In this document: piece after piece, positions 53,108 through 63,400 of the stretch
Numbering within the stretch: the first letter of the stretch is position 1
How the letters are laid out: each line of letters starts with the position of its first letter
From: Sphingomonas sp. ATCC 31555
GTDB lineage: Bacteria; Pseudomonadota; Alphaproteobacteria; Sphingomonadales; Sphingomonadaceae
DNA length: 64,000 nucleotides
Reading direction: 5' to 3'
Assembly (NCBI RefSeq): GCF_000282895.1
Contig: NZ_ALBQ01000032.1
Location: forward strand, 45,945-109,944
Program-made: the position numbers and the translations under genes
Notes under the pieces: model-generated
The model's database searches: none
The model's input: only the letters and a program-made list of their open reading frames with translations
Told to the model about the DNA's origin: nothing

Positions 53108-54129
53108 CGTCGGGCCGCCAGCTTGTGAAGGAGGTCGTCTCGCGCCTGCGCCACCTGATCCGCTGTCGGTGCGCCCAGCGCACCGCGGGCGGCGGGAGCG
53201 ATACGGTCGGCGGGATCCCCGTTCAGTTGGAATACCAAATGGTCGAACATGGCGCGCCACGCCATGCGCTGGTCTCCCGGCAGCAGCCGGATCGAAAACA
53301 GCGCGTGGAGCAGCGCATCGTGCGGACTAAGCATCGCCTCGGGAGCGGACACCCACCAGTAGTTGGCGAAGAGATTGACAGATTCCAGCGAGTCCACCGC
53401 GTGCCACCAGTGGAAAGGAATGTAGATTGCATCACCGGGCGCCAGTTCCGCCACCTGGGCATGACGTGCGGCCTCCGCGAAGCGCGGGAAACGCTCCAGG
53501 TCCGGCGCCGCGAGATCGACGAGGCTAATCGGCGTCCCCGCCGGCGTGATCTCCAGCGGCCCCATATACAGGTTGCTCACCTGGTCTGGCGGGAACAGCG
53601 TGAACCGCCGCCGGCCGGCGACGACGATGCCGATGTTTTCCATCAGATCGTAATGGGCGGCCACTCGAGCAGCGTTGCCCAACCATAAGCGAGGTAGGGC
53701 GGCAGCATCGAGCAGGTCGATCCTGTTCTCTTCCTCAAAACCCGGCAGCAGTTGCGGGGCGGGGATCGATTGAATGGCCATGGCATAGCCCGTTGGCCGA
53801 TCAACTTCGCGCAGGAGCCGATCGAGGAACGGCGCCAGCGGCGACACGCCCCGTACGAAGTTCATGCCGGTCATCGCTGCGTCGTAGAAGAAGCGCCCTT
53901 CGATCGCCGGCTCCCCGACGATCGCATTGACCGGGCGATCATGCGCCTTTTGCTTGCAATAGCGTACCAGCGCCGCGGGCCCCGCCCGCCCGGCTTCCAC
54001 CGCCGGCCAATGCGCGGCAAGTCCGCGAAATACAATCGGCTGCCCAGCGGGCCGTATCTCGGCGTCGAAACGCGCGCGGTCGATCGGTCCCATTTCCCGC
54101 ATCGGCTGCGGCGCAGGCAGGAGGGTCAC
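53104..54129 (-). CDS. cupin-8 (JmjC-like) Fe(II)/2-oxoglutarate oxygenase, second copy
   Basis: 341 residues; a GTG at 54129 overlaps the halogenase stop (GTGA). The fold shows the HxD metal pair in AAHYDLMENIGIVVAGRRRF, LFPPDQVSNLYMGPLEITPA, and the distal histidine in IPFHWWHAVDSLESVNLFAN. It is clearly a paralogue of the gene at 19948, with the same FPPDQVxNLYxGPLE core. It is the last gene of a five-gene operon with four halogenase homologues. A hydroxylase and halogenases acting on the same peptide or small molecule is the natural guess, but unproven. Confidence 0.87.
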   Translation of the reverse strand: MTLLPAPQPMREMGPIDRARFDAEIRPAGQPIVFRGLAAHWPAVEAGRAGPAALVRYCKQKAHDRPVNAIVGEPAIEGRFFYDAAMTGMNFVRGVSPLAPFLDRLLREVDRPTGYAMAIQSIPAPQLLPGFEEENRIDLLDAAALPRLWLGNAARVAAHYDLMENIGIVVAGRRRFTLFPPDQVSNLYMGPLEITPAGTPISLVDLAAPDLERFPRFAEAARHAQVAELAPGDAIYIPFHWWHAVDSLESVNLFANYWWVSAPEAMLSPHDALLHALFSIRLLPGDQRMAWRAMFDHLVFQLNGDPADRIAPAARGALGAPTADQVAQARDDLLHKLAARR

Positions 54130-55658
54130 GAGACCCGCCGCAGGGGGGCGGGCTGGCAGCCGAGCTCGCGCAGATAGGCATCCTGTAAAGGCATGGTGTT
54201 CGCTGTCTCGTCAATCACTTGCGCGATATGGTTCAGACGCTTGAGTGTCTCCTCGTCCGATAGCAGATCGGCGATGGGATGATAGCCTTGGGGTTCGATG
54301 CCCTGGCCGTTCATCACGGCCAGCCAACTCGCCTCGGGGAATAGCTCGTGCTGATCCCGGAAGATGCGGCCGTTCGCGCGGAACATGGCGATCTTCTCGC
54401 GCAAGCCGTCGGGTGGCGTCAGGTCGCGGCAGCGGCGCCAGAAGGCGCTGTCGTCGCGTTCGGTGGCCTTGTAGTGCAGGATCAGAAAATCGCGAATGTC
54501 GGCATATTCGCGCGCTGTCTCGCGATTGAACCTGTCAATCTCCGCGGCATCGAAGTTCTTGCTGGGGAACAGGGCCATCAGCCGGCCGATCCCCGATTGC
54601 ACAAGATGGATGCTGGTCGATTCCAGCGGTTCGAGGAACCCGCCGGCCAGCCCGATAGCGACGACATTTCCGATCCAGGCGCGATCACGATGGCCGGCGC
54701 GAAAGGCAAGCTGGCGCGGTTCGGCTAGCGGTGGTCCGTCCAGGTGCGCCAGCAGTGTCGCCGCCGCCTCGTCGTCGGAAAGAAAGGCGCCGGCATAGAC
54801 ATAGCCGTTGCCGATGCGGTGCTGCAGCGGAATCCGCCATTGCCACCCCGCCGCCCGAGCGATTGATCGGGTGAGCGGCATCCGATCGCCGCCTAGGGCG
54901 CAAGGCACGGCGACGGCCCGGTCGCAGGGCAGCCAGTCGGTCCAGTCCTGAAAGGTCGCACCCATCGCCTGCTCGATCAGCAGTCCTCGAAAGCCCGAGC
55001 AATCGATGAATAGATCGCCTGCGATGTCGGTGCCGTCCTCAAGCCGCACTGCAGACACATGCCCGGTATTGGCGTCGCGCAGCACATTGACGATGCGGCC
55101 TTCGGTCCGGATTACGCCCAGCGTTTCGGCTAGGTTCCGCAGATAGGTGGCGTAGAGCGCAGCGTCGAACTGAAACGCGTAGCCAAGCTTCGCCAGCGGC
55201 GAGTTGGGCAGTTCGGGGCGCGGATGCGTGAAACGGCCCCGCATGCCGGCACTCGCACCGATCGAATAGGCGTCCAGCGGAACCGTTGCGCCCAGAGACC
55301 GCGCCTTCAGCCAGAAGTGGTGGAACTCGACGCCCAGCATGTCGAGTCCATAGACGCCGAAGGGATGAACATAGCGATGGCCGATTCGGCGCCAATCGAC
55401 GAATTCGATACCCAGCTTATAGGTGGCCTGGGTAGCGCGGACGAACTCGGCTTCGTCAATGCCCAACATGGTGTTGAACAGCGCAATGTGGGGGATCGTC
55501 GCCTCGCCGACGCCGATCGTCCCGATCTCCGCCGATTCCACGAGCTCGATGCGCATCTCCGGCATTCGTCCGAGCAGTTTGCCGAGCGCCGCCGCAGCCA
55601 TCCAGCCGGCGGTGCCGCCGCCTACGATAACGACCCGCTGGATAAGGTCCTGTCTCAC
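54126..55658 (-). CDS. flavin-dependent halogenase homologue A
   Basis: 510 residues; the GTG at 55658 overlaps the preceding stop (GTGA), and the residues upstream of it belong to that gene. VVIVGGGTAGWMAAAALGKL binds FAD, IGTIGVGEATIP follows, and the catalytic lysine is K81 in ATYKLGIEFVDW. AGWQWRIPLQHRIGNG has WxWxIP, and FLEPLESTSIHLVQSG the EPLEST segment. All residues expected for halogenation are present. It probably works with reduced FAD from a separate reductase, as none is encoded nearby. Confidence 0.9.
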   Translation of the reverse strand: MRQDLIQRVVIVGGGTAGWMAAAALGKLLGRMPEMRIELVESAEIGTIGVGEATIPHIALFNTMLGIDEAEFVRATQATYKLGIEFVDWRRIGHRYVHPFGVYGLDMLGVEFHHFWLKARSLGATVPLDAYSIGASAGMRGRFTHPRPELPNSPLAKLGYAFQFDAALYATYLRNLAETLGVIRTEGRIVNVLRDANTGHVSAVRLEDGTDIAGDLFIDCSGFRGLLIEQAMGATFQDWTDWLPCDRAVAVPCALGGDRMPLTRSIARAAGWQWRIPLQHRIGNGYVYAGAFLSDDEAAATLLAHLDGPPLAEPRQLAFRAGHRDRAWIGNVVAIGLAGGFLEPLESTSIHLVQSGIGRLMALFPSKNFDAAEIDRFNRETAREYADIRDFLILHYKATERDDSAFWRRCRDLTPPDGLREKIAMFRANGRIFRDQHELFPEASWLAVMNGQGIEPQGYHPIADLLSDEETLKRLNHIAQVIDETANTMPLQDAYLRELGCQPAPLRRVS

Positions 55659-57247
55659 ACCGGCGAGCCTGGCGATGCGAAGGGCGATTCCTGTGCAAAG
55701 GAAAAGACCGGCAGGCTTTCCGCCTGCGCAGCCGGCGAGGCGCTCTGCTTGGGCGCGATAGCTGCCAGGAATTCGGCGTGGCTGGGCATTTTCTGGGCGG
55801 TCTCCCAATAGCCCTGGCGCATCTGTTCGAGCGCCTGGGCGACGAGATTTTCGTCCAGCGCGTCGGCTGCTGGCTCATGTTCCTCGGGCACGATATGCTG
55901 GCCCAGGCAGACGGCGATCCAGCTGGGATTCGCGAACAGCTCCATGCCTTCGCGGAACAGCCGTCCCTTGGTGCGGAACAGCTCAATCTTGCGATTGAGG
56001 CTGTCGGGCACGTCCATCGTCCGGCAGCGATCCCAGAAGGGCGTGTCGTTGCGATGCGTCGCTTTGTAGTGAAGGACGATGAAGTCTCGCACGTCCTCGT
56101 ACAATTCGCGCATCTGGCGATTATATTCGTCCCGCTCGATGGCGGCGAAGCGCTTGTCGGGGAACAGCGCGATCAGCCGGGCAATGCCGCTCTGGATGAA
56201 GTGGATGCTGGTCGATTCCAACGGTTCGATAAAACCGCCGGAAAGGCCAAGAGCCACTACATTCTTCCGCCACATCTCCCGTCTCCGGCCGGTGACAAAG
56301 CTAATACGGCGTGGTTCGGCCAGCGGCGCGCCCTCCAGCGAGGCGAGTAGTTGCTGCTCGGCAGTATCGTCGTCGAGGAAGTCGCTGGAATAGACCAGTC
56401 CGTTGCCAACACGGTGCTGTAGCGGAATGCGCCACTGCCAGCCGGCGTCCCGCGCGGTGGAGCGCGTGAATGGCGTCGGCTCACGCACATTGGCGCACGG
56501 CACCGCGACCGCCCGATCGCACGGCAGCCAGTGTCGCCAATCGTCATACCCGGTCTCCAGCGCCTGCTCGATCAGCAGGCCGCGGAAACCCGAGCAGTCG
56601 ATGAACAGATCGCCCGCCACGCTGCGCCCATCGGCCAGCGTGAGGGATTGAACGAACCCGTCCTCCGGTCGCAGAGTCACATCGGTGATCCTGCCTTCGA
56701 TCCGATGGATGCCCCGCGCTTCCGAAAGGCGGCGCAGCAACTGCGCGTACAGGCCAGCATCGAAATGAAAGGCATAGAAGAGTTCGCGCACGGGTGTCTG
56801 CGCGTTTGCTGCGGGCCGTCCGAACTTCCCCAGCGACGCCGCCACCGCGCTCATTGACCAGGCGGCGATGTCCGCGATGGGCCTGCGCGCACGCTCACGC
56901 AGATACAATTGGTGAAAGTGGACGCCCTGCAGATCCTGGGCATAATTTCCAAACGGATGGAAATAGCTGTCGCCGAGCGCGCCCCAATCCACGAACTCAA
57001 TGCCAAGCTTGAACGTGCCCTTGGTCTCGGCGATGAACGTATTCTCGTCTAGCCCGATCATCGCGTTGAAGTTAAGGATCGGCGGGATTGTCGCTTCACC
57101 AACGCCCACGGTCCCGATCTCTTCCGATTCCACCACGGTTACGCGGGTGTAGCCGTTGTTGAGGAAGCGGGAGAACGCGGCTGCGGCCATCCAGCCGGCG
57201 GTGCCGCCGCCGACGATCACAACCTCGCGGATACTATGCTCGTTCAT
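55655..57247 (-). CDS. flavin-dependent halogenase homologue B
   Basis: 530 residues from ATG 57247 with GAGG upstream. EVVIVGGGTAGWMAAAAFSR, IGTVGVGEATIPPI, the lysine K80 in GTFKLGIEFVDW, AGWQWRIPLQHRVGNG and FIEPLESTSIHFIQSG give a complete halogenase set. A C-terminal tail of about 30 residues (SPAAQAESLPVFSFAQESPF) is absent in A and looks disordered. The start lies 14 bases inside the end of homologue C. The paralogues differ enough in loops that this is not a recent duplication. Confidence 0.9.
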   Translation of the reverse strand: MNEHSIREVVIVGGGTAGWMAAAAFSRFLNNGYTRVTVVESEEIGTVGVGEATIPPILNFNAMIGLDENTFIAETKGTFKLGIEFVDWGALGDSYFHPFGNYAQDLQGVHFHQLYLRERARRPIADIAAWSMSAVAASLGKFGRPAANAQTPVRELFYAFHFDAGLYAQLLRRLSEARGIHRIEGRITDVTLRPEDGFVQSLTLADGRSVAGDLFIDCSGFRGLLIEQALETGYDDWRHWLPCDRAVAVPCANVREPTPFTRSTARDAGWQWRIPLQHRVGNGLVYSSDFLDDDTAEQQLLASLEGAPLAEPRRISFVTGRRREMWRKNVVALGLSGGFIEPLESTSIHFIQSGIARLIALFPDKRFAAIERDEYNRQMRELYEDVRDFIVLHYKATHRNDTPFWDRCRTMDVPDSLNRKIELFRTKGRLFREGMELFANPSWIAVCLGQHIVPEEHEPAADALDENLVAQALEQMRQGYWETAQKMPSHAEFLAAIAPKQSASPAAQAESLPVFSFAQESPFASPGSPV

Positions 57248-58664
57248 GAAGGTGCCTCGATTGCGCGGCCAGCAGGGCGGCGGGGGTGGGTAGGGGCTGG
57301 ATCGCCCGATCGATGCGGGCACGGAACGCCTGCATGGCGCGTTCGGCTTCGATCGACGACACGGCATCGGCAAGCGGATCCACGCTGCGCGGAAGCACGC
57401 CCTGGCCGAACAGTACGGCAAGCCAGCTGTCGCGGTCGAACGTCTCTTCCTCGTAGAAAGGGAGACGGCCCCGCGCGCGGAAAAGCCGCAGGCTGTGCGC
57501 GAGCGATTCCGGCAGGGCTGCGCTGGCAATATCACGCCAGAACAGCTCGTCGCGCCGGCTGGTGCAGTAATGCAGCAGCACGAAATCACGCACCCGCCGT
57601 GCCTCCGCAAGCGCCTGACGGTTGTATTCGGCAGTCTCCAGCGGGTGCGGCGCACCGGCCGGCAGCATCGCGATCAGCCGGTCGATCGCGCTGTGCGCAA
57701 GGTGCAGATTAGCCCAGACGAGCGGCTCGATAACCACCGCCGCGTCTCCGACGGCAATCACATTGCCGCGCCACGGCTCGAGCGTGGCGCCGGCCTCCAA
57801 CCGGATCGCCAGCGCGTCGTCCTCTGTGTGGGAGGAGGCGAAGACTCGGCCTGTCTGCGTAGGGCTCGTCCAGCGCCATCCCGCTTCTTCGGCGATGATG
57901 GTGTCGTTTGGCGCCGGCTCGGCCGTCGGGGCGTCGCTAAGTACCAGACGGTCGCACGGCAGCCAGCGGCGCCAATCCTCGCGCGTCGCGCCCAGCGTAC
58001 CGTGCAGCAATGCGTCGGGTCCGGTGCAGTCGACGAAGAGGTCGGCGGCAAGCAGGCTGCCGTCGTCCAGCGTCAGCGCCGTGATGCCGCCGTCCGCTCC
58101 CGGTATTACGGCCTTCAGCCCGCCAGCATGGATCCGCACGCCGACATGGCGGGCAAACGCCACGATCATCTTCGAATAGCGCTGCAGGTCCAGCGCCAGT
58201 CCGAACCCATGATCGGCGAGGACGTCGTCGCCGGTCGGCAGCATCATCCGGCCGGCGCGAGCCATGACGGCTGCGGGCGAAAAGGCTTCGAACGGCGGGA
58301 CGTCGCCGCGCATCGCGGCACGCGCCCAAAGCAGATGGAACGGTGCGCTGCCCATCGCTTCGCCATGTCGGGCATAGCTATGGATGAAGTCGCCGTCGGG
58401 GCCTGACCATCCCAGGAAGCGAGTGCCGAGGCGATAGAAGCTACGGGTCCGCAGAACGGCATCGTCGACGCCGATGCCCAGATCCTCGTGGAAGCCAAGG
58501 ATGGAAGGTAGGGTGCAGGCTATCCGATCCGCCAGAGCATGCGCGGGCGGATCCAGCGGGAGGATCGCAACGTCGAGCAGCGGCACGTGCCGCTTCAGCG
58601 CTGCCGCTGCCGACCAACCGGTGACGCCGCCGCCAACCACCAGCACGCGGCGCGGCGCGCTCAT
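57234..58664 (-). CDS. divergent halogenase-family flavoprotein C, catalytic residues lost
   Basis: 476 residues from ATG 58664, overlapping the stop of D (ATGA). The FAD loop is kept as VLVVGGGVTGWSAAAALKRH, but the VGVGEAT motif is replaced by ADRIACTLPSI. The catalytic lysine is Arg78 in FYRLGTRFLGW, WxWxIP has become WRWTSPTQ, and EPLEST has become EPLVWANL. The family C-terminal pattern (VRDFVLLHYCTSRRDELFWR) is intact, so the fold should be preserved. It is under normal translational coupling, not a decayed gene. It may be a non-halogenating oxidase or a scaffold for A, B or D. Confidence 0.85.
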   Translation of the reverse strand: MSAPRRVLVVGGGVTGWSAAAALKRHVPLLDVAILPLDPPAHALADRIACTLPSILGFHEDLGIGVDDAVLRTRSFYRLGTRFLGWSGPDGDFIHSYARHGEAMGSAPFHLLWARAAMRGDVPPFEAFSPAAVMARAGRMMLPTGDDVLADHGFGLALDLQRYSKMIVAFARHVGVRIHAGGLKAVIPGADGGITALTLDDGSLLAADLFVDCTGPDALLHGTLGATREDWRRWLPCDRLVLSDAPTAEPAPNDTIIAEEAGWRWTSPTQTGRVFASSHTEDDALAIRLEAGATLEPWRGNVIAVGDAAVVIEPLVWANLHLAHSAIDRLIAMLPAGAPHPLETAEYNRQALAEARRVRDFVLLHYCTSRRDELFWRDIASAALPESLAHSLRLFRARGRLPFYEEETFDRDSWLAVLFGQGVLPRSVDPLADAVSSIEAERAMQAFRARIDRAIQPLPTPAALLAAQSRHLHERA

Positions 58665-60175
58665 GCCGCTGCCGCCATCGGGCAATAGCGGTCGATATAG
58701 CGCAGATGCTCGGGCACCCGATCCACCGCGGCGGCAATCTCGCCCTGCAGCGCCCGCATGCCGCGCATCAGCACGTCGGCATCGGGCACGTCGGCGCGCG
58801 GGTCATAGCCCTGGGGCAGGATTCCCTGGCCAACATAGACGGCGACCCAGCTCGCATCCAGGAACACGCCTTCGCGATACTTCACAACCCGGCCCGCGCG
58901 ACGGAACAGTTCGATCTTTTCCGCCAAGCTATCCGGTACCTCCATGGTCCGGACATAGTTCCAGAAGTCTGTGTCGGTGCGCGTGGTCGCGTGATAGTGC
59001 AGGATCAGGAAGTCGCGGATGCGATCGTATTCAAGGTCGATCAGCCGATTGAATTCGTCGCGTTCAACGTCGCTGTCGGCATTGTCGGGGAACAACTCGA
59101 TCAGCGCGGTGATCGCCTGCTGTACCAGGTAGATGCTGGTCGATTCGAGCGGCTCCAAAAATCCGCTGGCCAGTCCGATTGCCACGCAATTCTTCACCCA
59201 GCTGCGCCGCCGGCGCCCGGCGCGGAAACGCAGGATGCGCGGATCGGCGAGCGGCGCACCTTCCACAGCGCCGGTAAGCGCGCGCGCTGCCTCGTCGTCT
59301 GAGGTAAAGGCGCTGGCATAGACATAGCCGTTGCCGGTGCGATGTTGCAGCGGGATGCGCCAGCGCCACCCCGCGGGCATTGCGATCGCACTGGTATAAG
59401 GCGTGACGGATGTGGTGGTTCGGCACGGCATCGCCACGGCCCGATCCGCCGGTAGCCAGTGGTTCCAGTCCTCGAACGGCTCCGCCAATGCCTCGCCGAG
59501 CAGCAACGACCGGAAGCCGGAGCAGTCAACGAATAGGTCGCCTTCGATCCGCTCCCCATTGTCCAGCCGCACCGCTGTAATCGTGCCGCGCTCGCCGTCG
59601 CGCACCACTTCCACCACCTTGCCTTCGGTGCGGCGCGCGCCGAGCCCCTCGGCGATTGCGCGAAGATAGGGGGCAAATAGCAGCGCGTCGAACTGATAGG
59701 CATAACCGTAGGTGGAGGTCAGCCGGTCCGGATCCTCGCTCGGCAGGTCAAACCGATTGGCCCTCGCAAGCATGCAGGCGTAGGAAAACACCTCGAAGGG
59801 TGGCAGTTCTGCTCCCGCGAGCCGCAACCGCGTCCAATAATGATGGAAATCGACTTCGCCTTTGCCCCGGCCGAACGTGCCGAACGGGTGGACATAGCTA
59901 TCGCCGATCCTCCCCCAGTTACGGAATTCGATACCCAATTTGAACGTACCGCGCGTCCAAGCCATGAAGTCCGCCTCGCGGATGCCCAGCTTTTCCACGA
60001 AGCCGCGAATGTGCGGCAAGGTGGCCTCGCCAACCCCGATGACGCCGATCGTTTCCGATTCGATCAGGTGCAGCGATACGCGTTTGGGCAAAAGGCGCGC
60101 GAGCGCCGCGGCGGTCATCCAGCCTGACGTTCCCCCTCCTACGATCACGACCCGTATCGGCTTCGCCCCGCCCAT
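58661..60175 (-). CDS. flavin-dependent halogenase homologue D, first gene of the operon
   Basis: 504 residues. I start at ATG 60175, preceded by GGGAGAGG; an earlier frame start has no ribosome site. VVIVGGGTSGWMTAAALARL, IGVIGVGEATLP, the lysine K79 in GTFKLGIEFRNW, AGWRWRIPLQHRTGNG and FLEPLESTSIYLVQQA complete the halogenase set. It is divergent from TonB receptor 60413 across a 237-base gap with several inverted repeats. As the first gene it should set expression of the whole set D-C-B-A-cupin. Confidence 0.9.
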   Translation of the reverse strand: MGGAKPIRVVIVGGGTSGWMTAAALARLLPKRVSLHLIESETIGVIGVGEATLPHIRGFVEKLGIREADFMAWTRGTFKLGIEFRNWGRIGDSYVHPFGTFGRGKGEVDFHHYWTRLRLAGAELPPFEVFSYACMLARANRFDLPSEDPDRLTSTYGYAYQFDALLFAPYLRAIAEGLGARRTEGKVVEVVRDGERGTITAVRLDNGERIEGDLFVDCSGFRSLLLGEALAEPFEDWNHWLPADRAVAMPCRTTTSVTPYTSAIAMPAGWRWRIPLQHRTGNGYVYASAFTSDDEAARALTGAVEGAPLADPRILRFRAGRRRRSWVKNCVAIGLASGFLEPLESTSIYLVQQAITALIELFPDNADSDVERDEFNRLIDLEYDRIRDFLILHYHATTRTDTDFWNYVRTMEVPDSLAEKIELFRRAGRVVKYREGVFLDASWVAVYVGQGILPQGYDPRADVPDADVLMRGMRALQGEIAAAVDRVPEHLRYIDRYCPMAAAA

Positions 60176-60269
60176 CGGCGACCTCTCCCTCGCGCCTGTC
60201 TCCGCTCCGTTTCCAGCAATTTGCGCCGCGCTGTCAAACCCCTTGAGTCCGGCAGGTTTCTTGCTGCGC

Positions 60270-60294
60270 TGCAACAAAGTTGCATCGGTGCAAC
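60270..60294. promoter_or_regulatory. TGCAAC inverted/direct repeat cluster
   Basis: TGCAAC-AAA-GTTGCA is a perfect 15-base inverted repeat at 60270-60284, with a third TGCAAC at 60289-60294. It lies 95 bases upstream of halogenase homologue D and could be the operator of that operon. Confidence 0.45.
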
Positions 60295-60315
60295 ACTCTT
60301 TGCGGAAACGTACCA

Positions 60316-60378
60316 GACAATGTTAGCGGTCCCATTGCAAAGCATATGTCAATCTGGTCTATTTCTGACAACATTGTC
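60316..60378. promoter_or_regulatory. two GACAAT-TT(GTC) sites before TonB receptor 5
   Basis: TGACAACATTGTC at 60366-60378 matches the site at 15839-15851 at 11 of 13 positions. GACAATGTTAGC at 60316-60327 equals the reverse complement of the first site at ten of twelve positions. The centres are 51 bases apart, about five helical turns. Confidence 0.5.
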
Positions 60379-60412
60379 GTGACCGGAGAGTCACATAACG
60401 AGGAGGGGATAC

Positions 60413-63400
60413 ATGCGATACCCGTCGCATTCGCGCATCCGTGACATATCGAAGTTAGCTGCTTTCCTGCGTGGCGCGTCAGCCACCGCGATTTGCGTTG
60501 CGGGCATGATGGGATCCGCCCATGCGCAAACCACGCCTGTCGATCAGCAGGTCCCCTCCGATCAGGCGCAAACCCCTGCGGACGAAATCGTCGTCACCGG
60601 CATCCGCGCCAGCCTTGCCACGGCACAGTCGATCAAGCGCAATTCCGATACGGTGGTGGATGCCATCACCTCGCAAGACATAGGCGCACTGCCCGATCGT
60701 TCGGTCACCGAAGCGCTTCAGCGCGTGCCGGGCGTGTCGATCAACCGGTTCGCCGGTTCGAACGATCCGGATCACTTCTCGGTCGAAGGGTCAGGCGTCG
60801 CGGTGCGCGGCCTTACTTTCGTTCGGTCTGAATTCAACGGCCGCACGGCGTTCGCGGCCGGCGTGGGGGGGCAGGCGCTGAACTTCGCCGACGTGCCGGC
60901 CGAACTGCTCGGCTCGGTCATCGTTGCGAAGAACACCACCGCCGACATGATCGAGGGCGGCCTTGCGGGTACGGTTAACCTCAACACACGCAAGCCTTTC
61001 GACCGGGCCGGTCTGCACGCGGCGCTCAGCCTGGAAGCCAATTATGGCGACATGCGCAAGAAGTGGACGCCGACGATCTCGGGTCTGATCTCGAATACCT
61101 GGGATACGGGCATCGGCCGCTTCGGCGTGCTCGCCAGCGGTGCCTTCTCGCAGATCAAGAGCCGGTCGGACGGCATTCAGGTCGCGAACTATCAGACGCG
61201 CGACAACACGCTCGTCAACGCGGCGAACACCGATGGTACGTTGGTGTGCCGCAACCCGCTTCCCGGCACGACCGACACCACCACGCTGCCCGCGGCAGGC
61301 GCGGCTTGCGGCACGGCCAGCGGCCCGGGTGCGGACGGGTTCGCCGACTATGCGGCTCTGCGCGTTGCGCCATCGGGCGGCCAGTTCCGTACGCAGGAAT
61401 TCAACCGCAAGCGTGACGGCATGTCGTTGTCTGCCCAGTTCGAATCGATTGATCGGCGGACTTTGCTTACGGCCGAATATGTCCGGTCGCACACCACGCA
61501 ACAGTGGAGCGAGTACACGTTCGAAACCGCGCCTGACCTTGCCGAGTACACCACCTATCCGCTGGGCTGTCTCCAGAACTCGGACGGCCCGTTGACGCGC
61601 CCTGCCGATGGCAGCGAAGGTGCCGCCACATCGCGCGCCCAGTGCCCGGTAGGCCAGTTCCGCGATTTCGCATATGACAGCAATGGGCTGTTCCAGTCGG
61701 GCTATATCGTCAACACCAGCAATGCATGGCGCGGCGATCCGGCGACGTCGCCCTATGTTCCGATCGGCGGTCTGCAGCAGTCGTTGGCCCGTCGCCAGTC
61801 GCGCGAAGAAACGACCAACCAGGATTGGAGCCTGCGGTTGCGGACGGAACTGACCGACCGCCTGACGCTCATGCTCGATGGGCAGGTCGCCAAGTCGCGG
61901 CGCGAGCATCTTGATTTTTCAGTATTCGGGTCGAGCTTCGCCGACCAGGAACTCGACATCACGGGCGCGATCCCGAAGGTGACGCCGCACAAGCCGCAAT
62001 ATCTTGGTTACAACTGGTCGACGCCGGGTGCTGCTCTGGCGAACGCGACCGAGGCACAGTACTTCACGGATCCTCGGTTCCAGTTCTGGCGTGCAGCCAT
62101 GGACCATCTGGAAGACAGCTCCGGCACTCAATATGCCTTCCAGGGCGACGTCGAATACAAGTTCGACGAGGATTCTTTCCTTCGTCGCGTAAAGTTTGGT
62201 GCTCGCTATCAGGATCGGAACCAGACGGTGCGTTTCTCGACGTACAACTGGGGTATGCTCAGCGAGACGTGGTCTGGTTCGCGTCCGGTCAATTTCTCGG
62301 ACACGCCTGCGAGCATGTCGACCCGCTACAACTTCCCGAACTTCTTCCGTGGCCAGACCACGGCTCCGCCCGGCGCCTTCTATTATGCCGGCGACATGAT
62401 CGGGAATTATGCCGGCGCGGTGAAAGACTTCCAGTCCATCCAAGCCATCGCTACCGGACTGGGCGCCTCGCCGAGCTGGCTGCCACTCGCCGGCCGTGCT
62501 CGCGCCGTGGCGGGAACGGCGTACCTGCCGTCTGAGATTCAGCCGGTCACGCAGCTGGATAGCGCGGCATACGGCATGGCCAGCTTTGGCTCGGACACGC
62601 TGTTCGGCCGTATCCGCTTCTCGGGCAATATCGGCTTGCGCTGGGTGCGCACCAATATCCGCTCGGAAGGCAGGATCGGTGTCCCCAGCCAGGCTGAACT
62701 GAACATCGCTGAGACCTTTGACGAGCGCTGCGAAGCGACGGTTCCGCCGAACGCGCCCCCGGGCACGCCGCCGCAGCGGCCGGGTGGCGTCTGTACCCTC
62801 GGCCCATCGGGCTATGCCGAACTGCAGCGCTTCGCTGGAGCGGGCTTCGACACCTATAACGCGGCGAAGACCAGCTATAGCTACTTCCTGCCGAGCCTAA
62901 ACCTCAAGTTCGGCCTGTCGGATGCACTGTTGCTGCGCCTCGCAGGGTCGAAGGTGCTGACGCGCCCGGACAATGCGAACATCCGCAACTTCCTCACTGT
63001 TGGTCTGGGCACTAGCGGTGAACTCACGGCAACCACCGGCAATCCGTTCCTGCGACCGGCGACGGCGTGGCAGTTCGACGCCAGCCTCGAATGGTATTTC
63101 GCGCGGGTCGGCTCGCTGACGCTCAACGGCTTCTACAAGGCCATTGACGGGTTCTTCTATCAGGAAGTCACCAATCGCACGCTCACCAGCAACGGCGTGA
63201 CGAAGAACGTCTTCGTCCGCGGTCCGGCGAACTACGAGGGCACGGGCAAGATCAAGGGCTTCGAAGTCGCCTACCAGCAGACCTATGATTTCCTGCCCGG
63301 CGTGCTGGGTGGATTGGGTGTGTCGGCGAACTACACGTACATCGACAGTTCGGGCCTGCCCAACAGCTTCCTGAACGGCGGCTCGCCGTCGAACGTCTCG

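Noticed and set aside
53104..60175. Recent tandem duplication of halogenase genes
   Set aside because: The four proteins share motifs but differ widely in loops, length and tails, and no long nucleotide repeats are visible, so the duplication is old.
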